Source: an uncultured Christensenella sp.
GTDB lineage: Bacteria > Bacillota > Clostridia > Christensenellales > Borkfalkiaceae
Reading direction: 5' to 3'
NCBI GenBank assembly: GCA_910579705.1
Contig: CAJTUI010000019.1
Span: 1 to 20,052, forward strand
Length of the DNA stretch: 20,052 nt
The notes beneath the pieces are model-generated. The model searched no databases, had not been told where the DNA came from, and saw only the letters and a list, made by a program, of their open reading frames with translations. Below are positions 7,818-12,035 of this stretch, in pieces. Each line of letters begins with the position of its first letter. Position 1 is the stretch's first letter. The position numbers were made by a program, and so were the translations under genes.

Positions 7818-7919
7818 ATGAACAAACCGCCGAGAAATATGAGGGGCATTATAATTTTTACGGTGTCATTTTTATTATTGTCAGTACTGCCGTATACGAC
7901 TATGTTATATTTGAAATAG
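7818..7919 (+). CDS. Putative 33-residue single-span membrane peptide
   Basis: ATG 7818 to TAG 7917-7919. The peptide starts MNKPPRNMRG (positively charged), continues with the hydrophobic run IIIFTVSFLLLSVLP (11-25), and ends YTTMLYLK. This fits one membrane helix, as in type I toxins or small hydrophobic signalling peptides, but I recognise no family. There is no Shine-Dalgarno site. The consensus promoter places +1 on the ATG, so translation would be leaderless; an internal ATG at residue 8 is an alternative start. It is divergent from the XRE-A repressor, whose operators sit in its promoter. The transcript would end at the hairpin 7933-7960. Unit B has a partly matching start (MxxPxR). 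That the peptide is made is inference. Confidence 0.45.
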   Translation: MNKPPRNMRGIIIFTVSFLLLSVLPYTTMLYLK

Positions 7920-7932
7920 ACGGGCAGTAAAA

Positions 7933-7969
7933 AACGACTCGCCTTGGCAGGAGAGCCGTTATTTTATTT
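7933..7969. terminator. Imperfect bidirectional terminator between units A and B
   Basis: AACG-A-CTC at 7933-7940 pairs imperfectly with GAG...CGTT near 7951-7960, enclosing a GCC-TT-GGC inner stem. T-rich sequence follows on the plus strand and six A residues precede it (T6 on the minus strand). It lies between the peptide gene and the converging XRE-B stop. Confidence 0.5.
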
Positions 7970-8165
7970 CATCGAAAAAATCGTCATACCGTATGTCGTA
8001 AAATTTAACAATTGCTTTTACGGTGTTTAAGTTGGGTTCGGTATTGCCGTTTTCCCAGTCGGAAACGGTTCGCGCCGAAAATCCCAGTTCTTTCCCGAAT
8101 TCCGCTTGCGAAAGACTTTTTTCTTTACGCAAACTTTTTAAATATTTTCCTAAATTACTACTCAT
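7959..8165 (-). CDS. Small XRE-family repressor, unit B
   Basis: A 68-residue helix-turn-helix protein almost identical to XRE-A (LSQAEFGKELGFSARTVSDW, then ENGNTEPNLNTVKAIVKFYD), differing mainly at the first ~25 residues and in the tail (RYDDFFDEIK). I start it at ATG 8165, which aligns with the first residue of the paralogue, rather than at the TTG two codons upstream. No ribosome binding site is present. TAAAAT at 8178-8173 lies 7 bases before the ATG, again suggesting a leaderless message, and it lies inside the palindrome 8173-8197, pointing to autorepression. The HTH recognition region is unchanged from XRE-A, so the two proteins probably cross-regulate both operator pairs. Confidence 0.85.
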   Translation of the reverse strand: MSSNLGKYLKSLRKEKSLSQAEFGKELGFSARTVSDWENGNTEPNLNTVKAIVKFYDIRYDDFFDEIK

Positions 8166-8172
8166 ATACAAA

Positions 8173-8197
8173 ATTTTAGCGGGAAACCCGCTAAAAT
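8173..8197. promoter_or_regulatory. Operator B1 (25-bp palindrome)
   Basis: Perfect 11-bp arms around AAA, with the core TTTTAGCGGG / CCCGCTAAAA. Compared with operator A1, one base pair changed on both arms (A to G, T to C), so symmetry was kept despite divergence, as expected if binding is under selection. It overlaps the -10-like box of XRE-B. Confidence 0.7.
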
Positions 8198-8199
8198 AG

Positions 8200-8228
8200 T
8201 TGACTTGGCGGATAATCCGCTATATAAT
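8200..8228 (+). promoter_or_regulatory. Divergent promoter of unit B
   Basis: TTGACT at 8200-8205, 17-base spacer, TATAAT at 8223-8228. An ATG begins at 8235, exactly the same 6-base gap from the -10 box as in unit A. Confidence 0.75.
8206..8222. promoter_or_regulatory. Operator B2, filling the promoter spacer
   Basis: TGGCGGA-TAA-TCCGCTA has one mismatch between the arms. It occupies the entire 17-base spacer. Its centre is 29 bp from that of B1, as in unit A. Confidence 0.65.
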
Positions 8229-8234
8229 CATAAT

Positions 8235-8303
8235 ATGGGCGCACCACAGAGAAAATATTTACTTTGTTTATCCTCTCTGCAACGTTGTTGCAATTGTAAG
8301 TAA
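8235..8303 (+). CDS. Doubtful 22-residue ORF or short RNA of unit B
   Basis: ATG 8235 to TAA 8301-8303 encodes MGAPQRKYLLCLSSLQRCCNCK. The first codons align with the unit A peptide (both M-x-x-P-x-R, with a shared GAGAAA in the DNA), then the sequences part after an extra A in a run of four. Another frame from 8237 gives a hydrophobic IFTLFILSATLLQL ending at TAA 8297-8299 but has no start codon. The transcript would be about 100 bases, with a small hairpin TGCAAC-GTT-GTTGCA at 8278-8292 and the terminator at 8305-8332. It may therefore be a decayed peptide gene, a frameshifted one, or a small RNA. Confidence 0.25.
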   Translation: MGAPQRKYLLCLSSLQRCCNCK

Positions 8304-8304
8304 T

Positions 8305-8336
8305 AAAAGGAAGCTGTTTACAGCTTCCTTTTATTT
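8305..8336 (+). terminator. Strong terminator of the unit B transcript
   Basis: A perfect 12-bp stem (AAAAGGAAGCTG 8305-8316 with CAGCTTCCTTTT 8321-8332), 4-base loop TTTA, T-rich end. Its 3' edge touches the -35 box of the nadA promoter, separating the two units. Confidence 0.85.
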
Positions 8337-8363
8337 GACTTTAAAGGCCGTGCATATTATAAT
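8335..8363 (+). promoter_or_regulatory. Promoter of the nadA-iscR operon
   Basis: TTGACT at 8335-8340, 17-base spacer, TATAAT at 8358-8363. The start site should be near 8370, inside the palindromic operator 8361-8385. Confidence 0.8.
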
Positions 8364-8385
8364 TCATATAAGAAATATAGGAATT
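8361..8385. promoter_or_regulatory. IscR/Rrf2-type operator at nadA
   Basis: AATTCATAT-N7-ATAGGAATT matches the perfect palindrome upstream of iscS except for one base in the left arm. It covers the end of the -10 box and the transcription start, so binding would repress. The right arm also contains the AGGA ribosome binding site of nadA. Confidence 0.65.
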
Positions 8386-8391
8386 AAAAAA

Positions 8392-9303
8392 ATGATAAAA
8401 GACGTTCAGCGACAAATCACAGAGCTAAAAAAGCGCAACGGCGTGTGTATTCTTGCGCACAGCTATATGCCCGAAGAGATATGCGAAATTGCGGACTTCA
8501 CGGGTGACAGCTACGCGCTTTCGGTCAAGGCGAAAACCGCAACCGAAAACACTGTAATTATGTGCGGAGTGCGTTTTATGGCCGAAACGGTTAAAATGCT
8601 TTCGCCGCAGAAAAAGGTCTGTCTTGCCAATTCTCAGGCGGGCTGTCCTATGGCGGAGCAGTTCGATAAAGACGTCATTGCCGAAGTGAAAAAAATGTAT
8701 CCCGATTACGCGGTTGTCGCGTATATCAACACCACTACAGAGCTGAAAACGCTTGCCGACGTGTGCGTAACTTCGTCCAGCGCGGTTAAAATATGCCGTG
8801 CCATACCGCAGAAAAACATCTTGTTTATTCCGGACATAAACCTCGGCACATACGTTAAAAACCTCGTCCCCGAAAAGAATTTCAAACTGCTTTCGGGCGG
8901 CTGCCCCACACACGCAAGGATAGAGGCGGAGGAGGCGGTTGCGGTCAAGGCTGCCCACCCCGACGCGCTGTTTCTCGTCCACCCCGAGTGTCGCCCCGAG
9001 GTAACCGCGCTTGCCGACTATGTGGGTTCCACCAGCGGCATTATGGACTACGCGGAAAAATCCGCCGCGCGCGAGTTCATTATCGGCACGGAGAACGCAA
9101 TCGTACAGCATCTCCAATACAGATGCCCCGACAAAAAGTTTTACCCCCTCTCCAAAGACCTGTTGTGCCATAATATGAAAATCACCACGCTTGCGGACGT
9201 GCTCGGCTGCCTTAACGGCGAGGGCGAGGAAATAGTTATGGACGAGGCCTTGCGCCTTAAAGCGGTTAAGAGCATAGAGGAAATGATACGCTACGGCGGT
9301 TAA
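8392..9303 (+). CDS. nadA: Quinolinate synthase (NadA), [4Fe-4S] enzyme
   Basis: A 303-residue quinolinate synthase, the length of the compact Thermotoga-type enzyme. It condenses iminoaspartate with dihydroxyacetone phosphate to quinolinate in de novo NAD synthesis. Its three pseudo-repeats each give one cluster cysteine: C85 in AGCPMAE, C171 in GGCPTHARI and C259 in LCHNMK. Further signatures are GVRFMAETVKML, ADVCVTSSSAV, FIPDINLGTYV, VHPEC with H197, and DYVGSTSGIM. The start is ATG 8392, 9 bases after AGGA; the frame is open upstream to 8200 but that part overlaps the preceding terminator and promoter. iscR follows after 11 bases. nadB and nadC, which make and use its substrate and product, are absent from the window. 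The flanking Fe-S assembly genes fit its need for a cluster. Confidence 0.95.
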   Translation: MIKDVQRQITELKKRNGVCILAHSYMPEEICEIADFTGDSYALSVKAKTATENTVIMCGVRFMAETVKMLSPQKKVCLANSQAGCPMAEQFDKDVIAEVKKMYPDYAVVAYINTTTELKTLADVCVTSSSAVKICRAIPQKNILFIPDINLGTYVKNLVPEKNFKLLSGGCPTHARIEAEEAVAVKAAHPDALFLVHPECRPEVTALADYVGSTSGIMDYAEKSAAREFIIGTENAIVQHLQYRCPDKKFYPLSKDLLCHNMKITTLADVLGCLNGEGEEIVMDEALRLKAVKSIEEMIRYGG

Positions 9304-9314
9304 TAGGAGCGGAT

Positions 9315-9707
9315 ATGTTTATAACGACGAAGGGCAGAAACGCCCTTAAAATTATGATAGAGCTGGCGCGGCATGAGGGCGAAGGCTATCTCTCGCTCGG
9401 CGATATAGCCGAAAGCCAGAAGGAGTCGCTTAAATACCTCGAAACTTCGGCGGCTCAGCTTTCCGCGGCGGGGCTTGTGGTAAGCGCGCGCGGCAAGAGC
9501 GGCGGCTATAAACTGGCACGGCGCGCGGAGGACTATACCGTTGCGGAAATTCTGCTGTCGGGCGAGGGCTCGCTTGCGCCCGTGCAGTGCATAGACAGCG
9601 GTTGCGAAAACGCGGGGACCTGTATGACCTTGCCGCTTTTCAAGGAACTGGACGAGGTTATTATGAATTTTTTAACCTCCAAAACGCTTAAAGATTTACT
9701 CAAATAA
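9315..9707 (+). CDS. iscR: Rrf2-family Fe-S cluster regulator, IscR-like
   Basis: A 130-residue Rrf2 protein with an N-terminal winged helix (MFITTKGRNALKIMIELARH, SLGDIAESQKESLKYLE, GLVVSARGKSGGYKLAR) and a cysteine loop with C92, C97 and C103. E. coli IscR uses C92, C98 and C104 plus a histidine to hold [2Fe-2S]; here the first spacing is one residue shorter and no His follows closely. The cysteines and the iscS-iscU neighbourhood favour an Fe-S sensor over the cysteine-sensing CymR branch. The start is ATG 9315, 5 bases after AGGAG. It is co-transcribed with nadA and probably binds the palindromes at 8361, 9724 and 9762, so it would control its own operon and iscSU. Binding is inferred from position and symmetry. 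Confidence 0.9.
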   Translation: MFITTKGRNALKIMIELARHEGEGYLSLGDIAESQKESLKYLETSAAQLSAAGLVVSARGKSGGYKLARRAEDYTVAEILLSGEGSLAPVQCIDSGCENAGTCMTLPLFKELDEVIMNFLTSKTLKDLLK

Positions 9708-9723
9708 TTTAAAATTATACATT

Positions 9724-9748
9724 AATTCCTATTGACAATATAGGAATT
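9724..9748. promoter_or_regulatory. IscR/Rrf2-type operator 1 of iscSU (perfect palindrome)
   Basis: AATTCCTAT-N7-ATAGGAATT has perfect 9-bp arms. It overlaps the -35 box TTGACA at 9732-9737, a position expected for repression. Confidence 0.75.
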
Positions 9749-9760
9749 TAAATTTATAAT
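9732..9760 (+). promoter_or_regulatory. Promoter of the iscS-iscU operon
   Basis: Perfect consensus TTGACA (9732-9737), 17-base spacer, TATAAT (9755-9760). Such a strong promoter, overlapped by an operator, is typical of a repressor-controlled unit. Confidence 0.88.
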
Positions 9761-9761
9761 T

Positions 9762-9786
9762 AAATCATACTAAAAACATAGGAATT
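9762..9786. promoter_or_regulatory. IscR/Rrf2-type operator 2 of iscSU (half-conserved)
   Basis: The right arm ATAGGAATT (9778-9786) is exact and the left arm AAATCATAC matches 6 of 9 positions with the same 7-base spacing. It covers the start site and leader and includes the AGGA ribosome binding site of iscS. Confidence 0.5.
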
Positions 9787-9792
9787 AAACAG

Positions 9793-10983
9793 TTGAGAAC
9801 TATATATATGGACAATGCGGCGACGACCGCAATGAGCGAACGCGCGGTGGAGGCGCTTATGCCCTATCTCAGCGGGGTGTACGGCAATCCGTCGTCGTTG
9901 CACTCGGTCGGACAAGCCGCGAAAGAGGCTTTGGAAGACGCGCGTGCGCGCGTGGCTAAGTGCCTTAACGCCGACCCGCGCGAAATTTATTTCACTTCGG
10001 GCGGGAGCGAGGCTGACAATCAGGCCATACGCTCTGCGGCGGTCAACGGCCTCGTTAAAGGGAAAAAACATATTATAACCACCGCGTTCGAGCACCACGC
10101 CGTTTTGCACACCCTCAAAAAATTAGAGAAAGAGGGGTTCGAGGTCACCTATCTCGACGTGCACCCCGACGGGCTTGTAACCGCGGCTCAGGTTGAAGAG
10201 GCTATCCGCCCCGACACCGCGCTTGTTACCGTTATGTACGCAAATAACGAGGTGGGGACGATACAGCCGATACGCGAAATCGGCGAAGCGTGCCGCCGCG
10301 CGGGCGTTGTGTTTCATACGGACGCCGTTCAGGCGGTTGGGCATATTCCCGTGGACGTGAAGGCGGACAATATCGATATGCTTGCGCTTTCGGCGCATAA
10401 ATTCCACGGCCCCAAGGGTGTGGGCGCGCTGTATTGCAGGCGCGGGATTGTGCTTAACACGTTTATAGAGGGCGGCGCGCAGGAACGCAGACGGCGCGCG
10501 GGCACGGAGAATATAGGCGGTATAGTTTCGGCCGCGGCCGCGCTTGAAGAGGCGTGCGCAGATATGGCGGAACACGCGCGCAAGCTTGTTAAACTGCGCG
10601 ATAGGATAATCGACGGGCTTTTGAAAATCCCGCATTCCAGACTCAACGGCGACAGGGATAAAAGATTGCCCGCTAACGTGAATATGTGTTTCGAGGGTAT
10701 CGAGGGCGAGGGGCTGTTGCTGCTTCTGGACGCGAAAGGAATTTGCGCGTCGTCGGGCTCGGCCTGTACTTCGGGCTCGCTTGACCCGTCGCACGTTCTG
10801 CTTGCGCTCGGGCTCCCGCACGAGGTCGCGCACGGCTCGTTAAGGCTCAGCCTGTCGGCATATAATACCGAAGAGGACGCGGACGCGGTTATAAAGGCAG
10901 TGCCGCAGGTGGTGGAGTATCTCAGAAATATGTCGCCCGTCTGGGAAGAGCTTGAAAAAGGCGAAAGAAAACATTTGATATAA
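9793..10983 (+). CDS. iscS: Cysteine desulfurase (IscS/NifS class)
   Basis: A 396-residue PLP enzyme that takes sulfur from cysteine and delivers it to the IscU scaffold. Motifs: IYMDNAATT at the N-terminus, GNPSSLHSVGQ, TSGGSEADNQA, FEHHAVL with H101, ALSAHKFHGPKG with PLP lysine K203, RAGTENIGGI, and ASSGSACTSG with catalytic C325 in a long mobile loop, as in class I desulfurases. I use the TTG start at 9793, 9 bases after AGGA, because it gives the usual N-terminus MRTIYMDNAATT; the first ATG (9808) would cut into the conserved motif. iscU follows after 10 bases. The operator pair upstream ties it to IscR. NadA next door suggests that sulfur/cluster delivery to that enzyme is one of its jobs. 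Confidence 0.95.
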   Translation: MRTIYMDNAATTAMSERAVEALMPYLSGVYGNPSSLHSVGQAAKEALEDARARVAKCLNADPREIYFTSGGSEADNQAIRSAAVNGLVKGKKHIITTAFEHHAVLHTLKKLEKEGFEVTYLDVHPDGLVTAAQVEEAIRPDTALVTVMYANNEVGTIQPIREIGEACRRAGVVFHTDAVQAVGHIPVDVKADNIDMLALSAHKFHGPKGVGALYCRRGIVLNTFIEGGAQERRRRAGTENIGGIVSAAAALEEACADMAEHARKLVKLRDRIIDGLLKIPHSRLNGDRDKRLPANVNMCFEGIEGEGLLLLLDAKGICASSGSACTSGSLDPSHVLLALGLPHEVAHGSLRLSLSAYNTEEDADAVIKAVPQVVEYLRNMSPVWEELEKGERKHLI

Positions 10984-10993
10984 GAGGATTATT

Positions 10994-11434
10994 ATGGCAT
11001 TGTACAGCGAAAAAGTTATGGACCATTTCACAAACCCCAGAAACGTCGGCAAGCTTGACGACGCGGACGGCATAGGCGAAGTCGGCAACGCCAAATGCGG
11101 CGATATTATGAAGATTTACCTTAAAATAAGGGACAACGTAATTGTGGACGTAAAGTTCAACACGTTCGGTTGCGGCAGTGCGATAGCCTCGTCGTCTATG
11201 GCTACCGAGCTTATTAAGGGCAAGCCCATCAACGAGGCGTTGGCGCTCACCAACAAGGCCGTCGCGGAGGCGCTGGACGGCTTGCCCGCGCATAAAATGC
11301 ACTGCTCCGTGCTCGCGGAAGAGGCGATACGCGCCGCGATTAAGGACTATTACGACAGGAACGGCATAGCTTACGACAAGGCGCAGTTCCCCGACCCGCA
11401 CGACGAAGAGGAAGAGCACTTTTCGGAAGACTGA
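10994..11434 (+). CDS. iscU: Fe-S cluster assembly scaffold (IscU / NifU N-terminal type)
   Basis: A 146-residue scaffold on which [2Fe-2S]/[4Fe-4S] clusters are built. The three ligand cysteines are C35 (NAKCGD, with D37), C60 (FGCGSAIASSS) and C104 (MHCSVLAEEAI). The N-terminal YSEKVMDHFTNPRNVG is also diagnostic. The CSVLAEEAI motif and the partner iscS point to the ISC/NIF type rather than SufU, which lacks this His-Cys context and carries an insertion. The C-terminus is extended by an acidic tail (DPHDEEEEHFSED) beyond the usual ~128 residues. A ribosome binding site AGAGGA lies before ATG 10994. It is the last gene of the operon, followed by a strong terminator. There are no hscA, hscB or ferredoxin genes, as is common in Clostridia. 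Confidence 0.94.
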   Translation: MALYSEKVMDHFTNPRNVGKLDDADGIGEVGNAKCGDIMKIYLKIRDNVIVDVKFNTFGCGSAIASSSMATELIKGKPINEALALTNKAVAEALDGLPAHKMHCSVLAEEAIRAAIKDYYDRNGIAYDKAQFPDPHDEEEEHFSED

Positions 11435-11444
11435 TTTTATTGTG

Positions 11445-11473
11445 AAAGCCCCCGATTTGCGGGGGCTTTTTTT
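11445..11473 (+). terminator. Terminator of the iscSU operon
   Basis: A 10-bp stem AAAGCCCCCG / CGGGGGCTTT (11445-11454, 11460-11469), loop ATTTG, T run to 11473. Confidence 0.92.
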
Positions 11474-11556
11474 GTTGTCTTAAATTTCTAAGATTACAAG
11501 TTTTTTTCAGGATTATGTTGTATTATTGTCAAGAGGATATAGCCATTTTTATGGTC

Positions 11557-11585
11557 TTGTAAAGTGGTTTTTTATAATTTATAAT
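11557..11585 (+). promoter_or_regulatory. Promoter of the 125-aa gene and probably the P-type ATPase
   Basis: TTGTAA (11557-11562), 17-base spacer, TATAAT (11580-11585). The region 11474-11556 before it is A/T-rich and shows no other clear element. Confidence 0.65.
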
Positions 11586-11617
11586 ATATAAAAACCATAC
11601 AAAGGAGAAAAAACACT

Positions 11618-11995
11618 ATGGACAAACACAGTAAAAAACTCGAAGAGGAAACAACGCAGTTTGTATATTTACTTGGCGTCGAGGACGGGAGAACGCTTAT
11701 TTGCGAATATCAGCCGCGTAAAATGCGGGATTACGCGAGGCTGGCCGTTCTTTCGCTTATAATGGGCTACAAGGCGGTTTTTGCGAAAATTATAGTCAAA
11801 GTGGAAACCGATATACAGAAATTTATGTCCGAATTGAGCGGGCTTAATGGCAATTTCGGGATTGTGGACGGGTGGATGAACGACTTTATCAACAGCATTT
11901 CGCAAGAAGAGTTCAGGGAGATGACGCGCTGTTACTGGGAGGAGCGCAAGGCGAAAATCGACAGGGAAAACTTTACGTTGCATTGCATTACTTAA
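11618..11995 (+). CDS. Unrecognised 125-residue soluble protein
   Basis: I do not recognise a family. The start ATG 11618 follows GGAG by about 10 bases and a good promoter, and codon use matches its neighbours, so it is likely real. The product is mixed alpha/beta in appearance, with no signal peptide and at most one weakly hydrophobic stretch (LAVLSLIMGYKAVFAKIIV, about 42-60) that is too interrupted by charge to be a convincing membrane helix. The N-terminus (KHSKKLEEETTQF) is charged and the second half has Trp and acidic residues (DGWMNDFINSISQEEFREM). Forty bases separate it from the Ca2+-type ATPase with no terminator between, so it may be co-transcribed and act as an accessory or regulator of the pump. 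That link is inferred from position alone. Confidence 0.7.
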   Translation: MDKHSKKLEEETTQFVYLLGVEDGRTLICEYQPRKMRDYARLAVLSLIMGYKAVFAKIIVKVETDIQKFMSELSGLNGNFGIVDGWMNDFINSISQEEFREMTRCYWEERKAKIDRENFTLHCIT

Positions 11996-12035
11996 CCGCG
12001 CATAAGTTTGGGACAGGCAGAATAGTAATAAATAT

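Larger units (their letters stand above)
7543..8260. repeat. Tandem duplication of a ~416-bp XRE/operator/promoter unit
   Basis: Two direct copies are offset by 416 bp: XRE-A start 7749 against XRE-B start 8165. Bases 7576-7650 and 7992-8066 are identical over 75 positions. The match continues at lower identity through the operators and promoters, where one base has been gained (offset 417), and to about 20 bases past each divergent ATG. It then fades. No flanking inverted repeats, transposase or integrase are visible. Confidence 0.85.

Noticed and set aside
7321..8340. Prophage or integrative element remnant
   Set aside because: The Cro-like regulators suggest it, but there are no integrase, structural genes or attachment repeats, and the flanking operons are intact.
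8200..8391. Upstream in-frame extension of nadA
   Set aside because: It would run through the promoter and operators of unit B, its terminator and the nadA promoter. ATG 8392 gives the length and N-terminus of known NadA.
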